NCBI RefSeq assembly: GCF_910592395.1 | Contig: NC_088310.1 | Span: 3,603,501 to 3,667,500 of the forward strand | Length of the DNA: 64,000 bases | From: Lineus longissimus | Taxonomy: Eukaryota > Nemertea > Pilidiophora > Heteronemertea > Lineidae | Direction: 5' to 3' | Part shown: positions 11,839-23,132 of the stretch, one piece after another | Position numbering within the stretch: the first letter of the stretch is position 1 | How the letters are laid out: each line of letters opens with the position of its first letter | Notes under the pieces: generated by a model | Told to the model about the DNA's origin: nothing | The model's input: only the letters and a program-made list of their open reading frames with translations | The model's database searches: none | Position numbers and translations under genes: made by a program

Positions 11839-12810
11839 ATGGAGACAGGAGGACTGAGAAACAGGGACTTGAGTCCTTCTTTAAAGGATAAATTAAAAGC
11901 TCATTATGACACGAGAGGGAAGATTTTTGAAGGACCACGCCTTGAGACAGCTGGGACAATCGGAGCCACATTTCTCTGGTGCCAGACCGTCGGTTTGGTA
12001 CTCATCTCAATATTTATCATATTCCCTGAACTGTATCCGGAGGACCACGTAAACATGTCGGGATTTATTCTATTTCTCTTTGCGGAGATTGCCGTTAATT
12101 GGGTTTTGGCAGCCCGGATGAAACCATCGGTTTACACGGGTGACCGTCAAGAAAATGGTTCATCTTCTACAATGTCAAATAACAATGCAATCCTTCATCC
12201 ACCAAACCAAGGAGCGCTGATGACTCGGACAGACGACTGGTCCTACTGTCTCCATTGTCAGCAGGATGCCCCACCGAGATCACACCATTGTAAAGTTTGC
12301 CAGTGCTGCATAATGAAACGAGATCATCATTGCTTCTTCACGAACTCCTGCATCGGACACTTCAACCAGAGATACTTCATTGTACATGTCTTCTACGTTG
12401 CCATTGGAACAGCATGCTGCTTGTACTGGCTTGGGGCATACTTGGACAAGTTTGTGCCATTCCTAAGCAGTGACATTGTCGCCTACATTCCGTTGGTCCA
12501 GATTGTCATGTTCTTCCTTGGAAAGATATCGCTCCTGAACATGTTACTTATCATACTTCTCTACCTCACTTTGTTCTGTTGCGTTTGTGGTACTGGATTC
12601 TTTCTTTGGGAAATGGCTGTGGTCGTGAGTGGACAGACCTCGTATGAAGCCTGGAAACTCATAAGGAAGTACAAATGTGGAAGCCTTTTTGCAAGATTGC
12701 GTGCCGTATTTGGACCATTCTGGCTTCTCAGTTTCATAATTCCGCTTCCAGTTAAGCAGCCTGGAGATGGAATTCACTGGGAATTGGCCAAAGCCACAAA
12801 GCGATGGTAG
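11839..12810 (+). CDS. ZDHHC24: DHHC palmitoyltransferase, ZDHHC24-like
   Basis: A single open reading frame of 323 aa. The cysteine-rich domain begins WSYCLHCQQDAPPRSHHC and carries the catalytic DHHC at residues 162-165. Hydrophobic segments lie near residues 45-70 and 72-95 before it, and there are two to four after it. A TTxE-like GQTSYE is at 265-270. The C-terminal PFWLLSF and KQPGDGI match the short ZDHHC24 subfamily. Family knowledge: the DHHC cysteine is acylated and passes palmitate to cysteines of substrate proteins on Golgi or ER membranes. The start has a good context (accaaaATGG). The coding region is unbroken while all its neighbours are split, so a retrocopy origin or intron loss is possible. 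Assignment to ZDHHC24 rather than another short DHHC is probable, not proven. Confidence 0.9.
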   Translation: METGGLRNRDLSPSLKDKLKAHYDTRGKIFEGPRLETAGTIGATFLWCQTVGLVLISIFIIFPELYPEDHVNMSGFILFLFAEIAVNWVLAARMKPSVYTGDRQENGSSSTMSNNNAILHPPNQGALMTRTDDWSYCLHCQQDAPPRSHHCKVCQCCIMKRDHHCFFTNSCIGHFNQRYFIVHVFYVAIGTACCLYWLGAYLDKFVPFLSSDIVAYIPLVQIVMFFLGKISLLNMLLIILLYLTLFCCVCGTGFFLWEMAVVVSGQTSYEAWKLIRKYKCGSLFARLRAVFGPFWLLSFIIPLPVKQPGDGIHWELAKATKRW

Positions 12811-14947
12811 GACGCCCTCTATGAACAATCAAATGACATTGTTTAGTCCTTGTTTATTGGCTTGGCACTATAAAACGAATATTCCTGAAAAATAGCTATT
12901 TTCTCTCAAAATAAAGTAATGTTGCATAGAACAGTATATGAGATGCCAAGTCCAATCACTGCCATAATCATGGTCATCATTTCTGTTATTTTGCCTGAAA
13001 AGCAGTTTGTATAGTATCCACTCTGATAATGATTAGCGGGTCTGTTTCTCCAAAACAACATATTTACAAAGCTAAGCCTTGAAAAAAATGATTATCATTA
13101 ATCCTCTTAATTAGTCCCATTTCTAAAATGCGTTTTGGCTTGTATCATTAAACATGCTGGAAGTGGGAGTTTTACCAAAATCTCCTTCCAGGTACCAGCA
13201 ATATCTGTTGCTCAGCAACCAGTTACAACACATTTGTTTGAAACTGGTTGTAAATTGTAAACATGTTTTGACTAGCCTAGTCCTTACAGTACCTAAAAAT
13301 ATAACTTTGATCATTACTATTTGCTCATTTTTTTAATGATGATATCGAGTATTTTGAGAATCACCAGCAAGAAATACGGTTTTTATCTATTTTAAGATGT
13401 TTCAGCTCTAGTCATCCTTAGGATACATCCATTTTATCATAGTTCAGTCTCAGATTTTTAGAATTTTTAGTGCCAATATTGGCAAAAGACATATCTTTGC
13501 ACATCATTAGACAATTTAGATATTACATGTAAGATCAAGGTGTATGTTATGGCACAATTTATACTGGCACTCGAAAACTATGTCACCTGAATCTTCGGAA
13601 GACCACAAATATTTCTGATATTGCACTTCAACCACCAAGTACTTGTTTATCTCCAGTCTTCAAACATATCATTGTATTGCTCACATCTACATGTAAAAAT
13701 ACTTTTATCCATCGATATATATCATTTAGCATGTATTAGATAATAAAGATAGAACATTTTTATAATTGAAAAGCCATTGTTTGTTTTAGGGTGAAGTGTG
13801 CTTCTCTAATGAGGACACGGCTTCGAGGGAAAGATGTTTTCCTGATTTGAGAGGCGTCTTGATTAAAGAGACAAAATCAAATCGAACGAAGCAATATCGG
13901 TGTTCTTGGTGGGTGTCCTCACAAAGGCGTCAGTGGAGGGAGGACCATGCAACCCGAACATTTACATTGTACAGCAGAACTCATCCACTAGGACAACATT
14001 CATTCTGACAAATCCTGTCCCTGAAAAAATATTGTCACTAACGCCAGTGTTAACTTGGAATTATCTCCTTCAGTCAAATGCACAGAAAATGTACATAAAT
14101 TGTGTGACTGCTGGGGAACTAAAAATTAGCATTGAAGGGTCTGTAATTCCCAAGACGCATCGATGGAGCCTCTTGTCATGCTGGCCTAGCATGACAACAG
14201 CGACTTAATATCAAAGAAGAGTATGAGTAAGAACACAATGAAAACCTTAATAACATATTTAATATGGACTTGCAATGATCAAAAGTAAGTATTTCAATCA
14301 AGTGAATATCACCCACTGAGACTCAAATGACTAAATTCTTTTTTGATTACTATGGTACTTTGAATTACATCGATTTTGTTGTCTTTCACAATACTTCAGC
14401 AGGGTTGGAGCTGAATTCTTAGCAGGGTTGAGTTAAGAATTGAACATACTCATTATGTGTAATACATGTAGTTTATGATACCAAGTTTAGACAAATTACA
14501 TTATCTGTACTTGATAAAACCGCGATGATCCACACTGTTTACTTGGACATTGAAATGAAGACACAAGATGACTATAGCAATGAGAAGTTGTGCTACACAG
14601 GTTGAACATGGTCAAGGTGTATGGTCATGAATGCATATACTTTAAATTGTTCACAAAACAAAGACAACAAATTGAACTGTCAAATGATTGCATGAGATAC
14701 TAGCTGTAAACTCATTCATTCCGCGAGCCTTCAGGATATTGAGAAACTTCCTTACGTAGTTAAAACATGATCAGGCGGTAACCCAAAGAGAGACAATTCA
14801 TCCACAGAATCTGGTACCGAGTACTGGTGTAGTGGTACATCAACGAGAAGATATTTATCACTGAAATGACCTAAGGCACAATTCCTGAGGTCCGTAAGTC
14901 TTTAGTTATCAACCCGAATGTTCGATAATTGTTTCCTAGCCAATCAT
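12811..14947. other. Gap between convergent ZDHHC24 and UBXN1, no gene seen
   Basis: This gap contains the 3' UTRs of the two convergent genes. AATAAA occurs on the plus strand at 12910-12915 (100 bp after the ZDHHC24 stop) and again at 13742-13747. ATTAAA on the minus strand at 14258-14263 could serve UBXN1. Open frames near 13.8-14.2 kb have no family match and no convincing splice partners. Confidence 0.55.
12910..12915 (+). terminator. Candidate poly(A) signal of ZDHHC24-like gene
   Basis: AATAAA on the plus strand, 100 bp after the stop codon. Confidence 0.5.
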
Positions 14948-17900
14948 TCATTGCGGCTTTGTCAGTATCAACGAGGCTGATGGTACCAGTCCTGTAACAA
15001 AACAAAGCTATTTAAGAGAAAGGGAAAGTGTTGCAGAAAAGTAGCGGCGGCCATAATTGTCGTTGGAACCCTTTTGTTCAGTCAACCAGCAGTTTGAACC
15101 ATTGATATCCAGCAAAAAATGTCCCAGCATACCGAAATTGCCTCAAATGATATCAACATACCTAATTCTGTTAAAGGTTTTTCCATATCTTCATCAGTAA
15201 ATACTTTCTTGGGATAGTTCGTCATTAAACGGAATGGGGCGTCTCCGTCTGAGCGCTTGGTTTGGACAAATACTCGAACATTTGCCAACTGTTCCTTGGC
15301 ATTAAACGTTTCTTGTATTCTCTGACCATTGGTCAGGGTAATCTGAAAAATATTATTTCAAGAGACGTAAAAGCATGCGACTGTAATTTTCACTTCAAAC
15401 CATACCAGGCCTTGGCTGTTTTAACATAAGAGGCGAAAAGCCAACAAATCCACTTCTGGCCTTTCCAAAAACCTAAAACGCATGCGAAAATACTCCCAGT
15501 TTGCAGTTAAAGAAGAAATCAAAGTTTACCTGTATTCTACACGTATCATAGTCTTTCTTCACAGGTTGAGCAGCAGGCTGTGGTTTTGAGGCAGATTGTT
15601 GGGGCTGACTGGCTTGATTTTTTTCTTTTGCGAACTAAAATAATAAATCAAAGGGACTCTTTTATCAAAGTATAAAAAGATCAAGATGCACCGAGAACAA
15701 ATGACTTTGATCTTTGGCATGTCATGTAAATCTTTAGTTATGAATTGCCAGGAGTTCTTATAGAAAACTTTCCTTCCAGCTATTAATCTTAACCAGCCTC
15801 CAATGAACTGAAAATAGATACCAACCTGTGCAGCTCTATTCTTCTTATCTCTTTCAATATCATCTAAAACCTTTTTCCTGGAGGGAGAAACAAAAAGCAG
15901 AGTCAGTATGGGGTTGGGATATGAAGCAGTGAACTGTAGCTGCCTGACCATGGTCTACATTGTACCTTGGGACAAGACTTGGGGTCGTAGCCCTCTGATG
16001 CTTTAATAGAGAGGTTAAGGTGAACACTTAAAAATACTAGTCAACATACTTAGCTAACTTTTCCTCCAGCTTCTCCTTCCGTTTTATTTCGGCTAATCTT
16101 TTCAGCTCCTCATCTTGTAGCCTAAAGTGCAAATGGAAAATTGAAGCCCTTTTATGCAGGAAAGTTTACTGATTGATGTCTTATAAACATTTTGTTGACA
16201 CCAGGTGCCTGTGACCTGTGGCAAGTCGGCCACCTTCACTCCTCACACAATTTCATGCCCATACACACTTCATAAATGTACTGATAATTCAAAGTGAACT
16301 CAGTTTACCATGGTAAATCTGAGATTGTTTTTGTGGGGGCCGTATTACAAAAACCCAACTTTAAAGCTTACTTTTGCCTCGCCTCTGTTATCTCCTTCCC
16401 AGTCTGTCGTCTCATTTTCTCCCGAGCAATTGCTTCCTGTTTTTCTTTAGCTTCCTTCTCTTCACGTTTTGCCTTTAATCTTTCTTGCAATCTAAAGTTA
16501 CAAGTTTTAAGTTTTAGTAACAGCTTTTAGATGACAATAATGGGTCTAGAAGATCTGAGTAGGCCCTTAATGATACAGCCAATGAACATGAAAATTTCTT
16601 TCTAAGGAAGCTGGGTTTCCTCACCAATGGGTACTATGAATAACGGCCCGCTTCTAGAACATGATAGCAATTTTTTAAAGGTTTTTCAATTTGCCTAACG
16701 GAACAAAATCTGAGCAATGCTCCAACAGGCCAATACAATACAATAATATATTTGTATAGCGCCTTTCCAGGTTGCCCTGCCCAAAGCACTAAGGTTTTAC
16801 ACTCGTAACAACAAATCACAATCAATAGAATACTCTTGAATTCTTCCGAAAATTTCAAAAGGACAATTTTTACAACTAAAAATATTCTTACTTCTCTAAT
16901 TGTGCTTGTTTTTCTTCCGCTGTTAAAGGCTTGATTTCCTCTGTTGATTCAGCAAAGTTTGCATGTCCAGTCCTAGCAGCGTGCATCTGCACATCATTCT
17001 CAGATCGAAGGAGCTTCCCACAGCTGAAAATTGAACAGAATTATTCCAAGCAATGAAATTTTAGTCTGCCCCATATGGACTCATGCGTTACATGACTGAG
17101 TCTGTATCATGACTATGAAATAGTGGCCACTTATCAGGAACTCTGAACCAACATACGTACACAGGGCTCAATAGAAGGTTGGTTTTTATACCAGAAAAAC
17201 AACAATCGAGGTGAGAAACTAATCACACCTCTTGATACCCATACCTCCATGTGGCACCATATACCGGTATTATAGATTCTGACACTTACTCTTCACACTT
17301 GAGGGACATGGCCTGTTGGGGACTTGTAGGTGTAGCCGCACCCTCCCCTTCACCACCTCCTGCTGAACTTTCACCCTGTTCTCCCTCGACCTCCATTGGC
17401 TGATCTACTATAAACAAAGAGAATATTGAGGCGATGGCGTCAGATGTCAAACCATTAGATAGATCTGCTGAAAAAGTTACCTATAAAGGGCTTAAATGGA
17501 GTTTGTGACAAAGAGGGAAAGATTCTTAATGCGTGTGTGTTTTCTGGCCTTGAGGTTACAAAAAGATTTGCAACACACAAACCTTTGGGACTGAGCTACC
17601 TCACTTAATGGAAAAAGGTTGTATTGTAGGTGACAAGTTCTATCAAAGACAAAGAAGTATGATACCTTTAGGTTCCTCCTTTCCCAGCACATTGCCCTTT
17701 GGCAACTCAAATGGATCATCAATATCGGCATCATTTTCATGAGCAAACATCCTGGAAATAAAAATGTACATATAGAGTCAACCTGAATGTTCGAAAATTA
17801 GATTAAACAAACTTTAAACTGAACTGTAGTGCTGCACAGCCAACAAATATTTGGCATTTTGATATCTAGAATGTGGAAATCTGGAATTTTGATGGATTGT

Positions 17901-18574
17901 GTTGACGTTGTCTTACCAGTCCATGGCTTGCTGAAGACCTTTGAATTGCGTGGAGTGCAGAGCCCGTTGCCTAGATGAAGTTAAAAAAAGGCTAATCAAG
18001 AGACAAGTCATTACTGCCAAGAAACATCTATATAAAAGTCTTCCAGGAAGAAATATTAGTGCTTCTGCCAAGCGCTAGGATTTGAAAAGGGCAGAAAATT
18101 ACGTCACAAGGACAGATCTGAAAATCAACAAAATTTGACTGTTTTGAGGAACAAACAGGAACTTTAAGCAGCCAAAAGTATTGGTGCAAGGCACATTTAG
18201 GGGATAGAGGTGCCCCCTACTGGCTACTGCCCTAAGGGACAACACGGCAAGCCGCCCTTCGATTCAAAATATTCCCGCTCCCAGACGAAGCACCTCCGAC
18301 TACTAGCAACATTAGCGTTGCATAAGGAAGGCTCATGTGTAATAACCTGACAGATCCATTACAGCCAAGCATGCAATGGTGCATACTTGCATGACCTGCA
18401 TGCAAACTCAACAAGACTCAAGAGAGGGCGAGACAAACACTAAACACTAACAGTATCAGTAGGCCTAGGGGCCTAAATCAAGTGATTATTTTACTGAAAA
18501 ATGTCAAGTGGAGATACTTACGCCCGGTTCCTGGGGAACCCCATTTCTACAAGGGTATCTACGTCTGATGACAT
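14948..18574 (-). CDS. UBXN1: UBX domain protein 1 (p97/ubiquitin adaptor)
   Basis: Eleven coding exons, right to left: 18522-18574, 17917-17970, 17666-17751, 17290-17407, 16892-17023, 16372-16491, 16050-16121, 15826-15877, 15530-15634, 15162-15342, 14948-14991, giving 338 aa (human about 300). Domains in order: an N-terminal UBA (VDTLVEMGFPRNRA...GLQQAMDW, residues 1-43); an acidic linker; a C2H2 zinc finger C102-X2-C105-X12-H118-X5-H124 followed by ESTEEIKPLTAEEK; a long charged coiled coil; and a C-terminal UBX (about 258-338) ending GLVPSASLILTKPQ. Family knowledge: binds ubiquitin through UBA and p97/VCP through UBX in ER-associated and cytosolic quality control. The zinc finger is absent from the human protein as I remember it (see findings). 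Confidence 0.94.
16734..16800. repeat. Fragment of 'tatagcgc' SINE-like repeat
   Basis: Inside a UBXN1 intron. It shows tttgtatagcgcctttcc followed by caaagcactaaggttttac, the paired motif (atagcgcytt ... agcgctttac) seen in dispersed repeats of many marine invertebrates. A longer copy of the same family lies in NSMCE1 at about 20971-21260. Confidence 0.5.
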
Positions 18575-19293
18575 GTTTATTTTATTTTCTGCTAGTGGTC
18601 AAAAAGAGCAAATTATGAACAACAAAATTGAGATTGCTTGCCATTCAGTTTTGTCGCTCCAGCACTAAAAATCTATTTCCTGTTTCCGTTTTTTCACTGA
18701 ATTTCAATTTTTAGCCTCTGCATCAAAGTCAAATCATTTTACATTCCAAATATGACTTTTTATAGACAGTAGGCTGCTAGTGGTAAATATTTTTAGAAAA
18801 TATCGATTAATTCGTTCTTAGTGTATGCGGCAAAAATATAATTTTCACGTTTTGCCAATTTCGGGGGGTGAGAAAAGTGATATTCTACTTCTTTACCGTG
18901 AATTATATATAGTTATGTAGCCTGACAATATGTTTGACAAAAGTTGACTTCTTTCCTCTATGTTTTTTGGTCAGATTGACTGCTGAGTGCTGAATATAAA
19001 TTCGACGACAATATTAATTGAATTGAAATAAGTTACCACAACTTGACAAACAATCTGACTAAGACTACAACATGATTCAATCCCTGAACTTTCTTCTTTT
19101 GACTTAGGCTCTTGTTTGTGCCTGAGCTATGTGCTTTGGATGTAAAGTCATCTCCTCAATTCTTTATATTGCTCCAGGTTGTGACGTCAAAAAGGCATGG
19201 ACAGAAGGCATGAAAGATTCATTTTATGGTCATACTTTCTTTCCACTTCCAGAAATCAAGGTCCAAAGTAAGACTTGTGAATTCTTTTCTGCC
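18575..19293. promoter_or_regulatory. Divergent promoter region, UBXN1 / NSMCE1
   Basis: Start codons of UBXN1 (-) and NSMCE1 (+) lie head to head, 719 bp apart. The interval is AT-rich and holds no supported coding exon. Possible 5' UTR acceptors for NSMCE1 occur near 19107 (cttttgacttag) and 19177 (attgctccag). Confidence 0.4.
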
Positions 19294-21613
19294 ATGGCAG
19301 CACCAATGAAACAGTCCCATCAGTATTTCCTGCAGACTTTTCTTTCGCAAGGGATCCTAGATGCTCGACGAGTGAAAGACCTTTATACTGCCGTCTGCAA
19401 CATGTTTCACGAAGAATACAACCTGAAGAATTTGGCAGAATTTGTCAATGTCATCAACACGAATATCAAGCATTTTCACTTGGAGATTAGAAAAGGGATC
19501 AGTGAAGACAATGGAACCAATTATTATGGCCTGGTAAAGAAATGAATAGTTTATGTCTCCTCCTGAACAGTACTAGTACACACTGTCACTTTCTATAAGT
19601 GCACTGTTATCAACTTGCTACTATAGCTCAAGGCATTTGGAAACCAGTAATTTGTGTAAAAAACTAGTTCTTCAAAAGTGCAATCTAGATTGTGCAATGT
19701 TTGGGGTAACTAAAAAAGCTTCAGTCTTTATTTCCCCATAGTGAATATGATTTAATTCATCTTGTTTCAGGTAAATGATGTTGAGAACTCAATCACAAAA
19801 TGCTCGACAAATTACACGTCCAGTGAGTTTGAAATGATACAGTATTTGGTAAGTCAACATGGCTTTCATGCAAAGCAGTTACACAGGACCCAACTCATTG
19901 GATTTTTCAATGACCTAGGAGGACGAGAGCAAGTTGACATAGCCTTCATAGGCATTCAATAAGGCTGAGCTCAACAGTCCAAACTCCTGAATTGCAAATA
20001 TTTCTGGATTTCTCTTCTTGGATATGAGAAAATCTTGTTCTTCTAAATAGTTCATCATGATGTGGAAAACAAGTAAACATTTAAAAAAAGGGAACTTCCA
20101 CTGAACAGAAGGTGTAAAAAATTGCCTTTTCTAAGTGGTAGTCAATTATTTTTTCAGATCAAGGGAGTCTTGGAAGACAGTAAAGGAACACTGTCATCTA
20201 TGGATGCGTTGAATTTGACAGACAATCTCAAGAACAAGAAAATGACCAAACGTGAAGTGGAGGATTTCCTTAAGAAATTGGAGAGAGAAAACTGGATTAC
20301 TTTGGTGAGTTGATGCCGTGAAAAGACCGCGTCCCACTGACCTTGGCTCTGTATCCACTTTGATATTAGCCAGGTTCCACACACTTGGTACTTGTGGTGG
20401 TATTCTCTCCAGAACCTAACTCCCCATATAACAAAAGTCTGTGATGGCACAGTGAAGTCCAAAACTTCTCCAGCAACAAGTGTCCCTATCTGGCAGTTTG
20501 ACAGTTTATTCCAAAGGCCCTGCCCTGAGATGAGTAAGAGGGTGTCCTTCACAATGTTCAAGTCCCCCACTTCTAGTAAAGATGTTTTCTCCATATTGTT
20601 TTCAGGAGATGGGAAGGATTAGTCTTGGCACACGTCTGATTATGGAGATGGAACAATTCATGAAGGAGCAGTTCCCGGACATTGTGGTCTTGTGTAACAT
20701 GTGCAAGAGAATATGTGTCAAGGTAAGTTAATTTTGTAGACCGTGACATCATGTGTTTGAGGATTGCAAACCACACTTTTAATCAGTTTCTTTTATCACA
20801 GACCTTTAATGTTAGCTCTCCTTACAAACATTTTACAAGGGCTCAGAGTAGAGGAGTGTAAGCTTTTATTATAGGCTCTGTGCTCAGTATCAAGATAAGG
20901 ACAGCTACCAGATACTTTGGCCTTGACCAGACTCAAATCCAACCAGTTGGTCAGTTCTTCAGTGTTGGCTCTTTTATTATTATTATTAAAAAACATTTTT
21001 ATAGCGCTTAACGTTGTTAAAACTTCTAAGCGCTTTACAATTTATAATAAAACATAACATTAATACATGATAGAATAAAAGTCATTACTAAAGAAAACGT
21101 GCAAAGGATTCAAAAGAATTTCTTAAAAATATGAGTTTTTAGTGCAGTTTTAAAACGACCCAGGGTACGGTACTCTGGCCACGAACACTATTTGGAAGCT
21201 CATTCCATAGCTTGGGCAGTAGTACCACTTCTAAATGGATTACCAGGGGTGATATTCAGTAATTGGTGTCTTTTGTTTATTCCAATGCAGGGCCAAAACT
21301 GTGACCGTTGTGAAGTGCGTCTCCACTGCCATTGTTCCAGCCGTCTGTTCAAAGGGAAGGAGAATCCCAAGTGTCCAGTATGCCATTCTGTCTGGCCACA
21401 TGAAATTGAAATTCGAAAAGGTAAGGTCTATGAAACGATATTGTGCGTTTCTTTTCATATGGAAAGATGATTTTTAAAGGTGAAAGAGCAAAAGGAATTA
21501 TCTTTAATCGAATACTTGACACAACTACATACATGTATATCATTGCAGATGGTTCACCACAGAAGAGCCCACAAAAAGCCCCCGAACCCCAGGCAAGGAA
21601 AAGGAAGCGCTAG
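19294..21613 (+). CDS. NSMCE1: SMC5/6 complex subunit NSE1, RING-type E3
   Basis: Six coding exons: 19294-19533, 19771-19848, 20158-20304, 20606-20722, 21291-21420, 21549-21613, giving 258 aa (human 266). The N-terminal half forms the winged-helix region that meets NSE3 (HLEIRKGISEDNG is conserved). The C-terminal variant RING has C185, C188, C198, C201, H206, C209 and the final CPVC, then a basic tail ending ARKRKR. Family knowledge: with NSE3 and NSE4 it binds the SMC5/6 arms and has ubiquitin-ligase activity in recombination repair. The start gccATGG has the best context and gives the expected length; the frame is open further upstream to 19129, so a longer N terminus cannot be excluded. 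AATAAA follows at 21938-21943. Confidence 0.93.
20971..21260 (+). repeat. SINE-like 'tatagcgc' dispersed repeat in NSMCE1 intron
   Basis: It begins with a short (att)n run, then ttttatagcgcttaacg and ctaagcgctttacaa. About 150 bp later comes ggaagctcattccatagcttgggcag, split here as the two conserved blocks usual for this family. It occupies most of intron 5, just before the RING exon. No protein-coding content. Confidence 0.55.
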
Positions 21614-21937
21614 ACCAGATAATAATGGATTTACTGGATCTTTCTAGTCAGGCCAAAACCCTTTGAAATCTTGAACAGCTCTGGAATTGCAAAAGTGTGC
21701 AGTACATGGCATTTGGAAGTGACCTTGTTCTTGTTCCAAATATTTTATTTTCTGTAGATTGATACTTTTGATACTTGAATACGTACATGTAAACTGTTGC
21801 AACATGATTTAGCTGGTTGACTGTTGCCTGATCAAAAGGCCTATTTCACTTGTATGAGACAGATGTGTAAAAGATGCACCTCATAGGGAAACACAGCATA
21901 ATGTTCTGGATCTTTTTGAACAATATTGACAATTGTG

Positions 21938-21943
21938 AATAAA
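21938..21943 (+). terminator. Candidate poly(A) signal of NSMCE1
   Basis: AATAAA on the plus strand, 325 bp after the stop codon. Confidence 0.45.
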
Positions 21944-22443
21944 TTGTAACTTTTTAAGTGGTTGTTATTTTCTGTCTGTTCAGTGGAGTGGTATGACCAG
22001 ATTGATGCAGCAGTGAAAACTGTAGGCTGTGATAAGCCGATTGCTAGCAAAGGCTTGTCCTTCCTGATGTTCTTTCATTTTTTGGTAAGAACAGATTACC
22101 GTCCACTCCCTGCAACGTGCTAGTAACAGAATGCTTGTTCCTCCAATGCTTTGTACCAATTCTGTAAAGGATCTGCCAGAAAGGCCTGAAAATTGGAAAG
22201 CAGACATCTAAAAGCACCATAATTTTGGACCATCGTCTGGTAAAACCAAGAAGATTAGGCTTGCAGTCCTGGTGAAACTGACCGTGAGATAATCAGAGTG
22301 TTAAGACCTTTCCACTCTGAAAGCTAACTTATTTCATAATTTCCACAGCCACTGGCAACAATGGGATTATTAGAGTATAAACCAAACTAAATCAATTACA
22401 GGTATGAGATTGACATGTGTGAGATTGACATGTATGAAATTGG

Positions 22444-22549
22444 CTTAGGCGACAGTAACGCTGTCTCGCGGCAAACAATGGAACTGAAATCTTCGTCCAA
22501 AACTCTCAGTTTCACTTTCTACCGCTAGATAGCACTACTGTCGCCTAAG
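22444..22549. mobile_element. Short inverted-repeat (MITE-like) element
   Basis: The left end cttaggcgacagtaacgct and the right end, read on the minus strand, cttaggcgacagtagtgct, are near-identical inverted repeats of about 25 bp bracketing 106 bp. The 10-mer tatgaaattg occurs on both sides (about 22432-22441 and 22559-22568), but it resembles the small tandem repeat just to the left, so it may not be a true target-site duplication. Confidence 0.5.
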
Positions 22550-22793
22550 TCACTTTCCTATGAAATTGAGCATTCTAAGCAACAGTACCCTGGCTGGTGT
22601 AATGAGTCGCCCTATCTAAGACTCCTGTCGTAACGATTTGAACAAGCCTAATCTATCTAAGGCCCAGTGTTTCTCCAGCCACCCGACGTTTAATCTTTAA
22701 ACAATAGAAATGGATTAATTATCTAGGGGACTAAATTTACTTTCATATCATCGGCCAAGTGGGAAAGCGTCAAACTTGAAATTAAACAACGCC

Positions 22794-22844
22794 GCGCATG
22801 CGCACTCTCTTTAAATTCGCCATTTTGGTATTGCACAGGCACGT
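22794..22844 (+). promoter_or_regulatory. FAU core promoter and leader exon (predicted)
   Basis: A perfect palindrome gcgcatgcgc (22794-22803) matches the NRF1 site. The pyrimidine run ctctcttt (22805-22812) is a 5'-TOP-like start, usual for ribosomal protein mRNAs. gccattttgg (22819-22828) resembles a YY1 site. A donor gtaagt follows at 22845. I infer a non-coding first exon of about 40 nt spliced to the acceptor at 23122/23123, ten bases before the FAU ATG. Confidence 0.5.
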
Positions 22845-23132
22845 GTAAGTTTTCTTCAATAAAACTCATATTTCGCAATCAACTGTCAATATTCAAGACA
22901 ATTTTGAGCTTTGAATGATAGATTATATTTTAATCTAATGATATAGTATCAGAAAGCTCTTACCAGATCTCCCAACTTGCTACAATTTGGTTTCGTAAGT
23001 GGGATGTCGATTTCGACTGACTTAATTCCTTGTAGGCTAGTGTACATCGTGTACATTTTCGTGTGTATCGCCCGCCTGTGGTCGTTGAGAAATTCCATTA
23101 TTTTATTATTGTTTTTTTGCAGATTTGCCAAG

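Noticed and set aside
13796..14208. Overlapping frames downstream of ZDHHC24 preceded by an acceptor-like gttttag
   Set aside because: No family match and no matching donor exon; more likely 3' flanking DNA.
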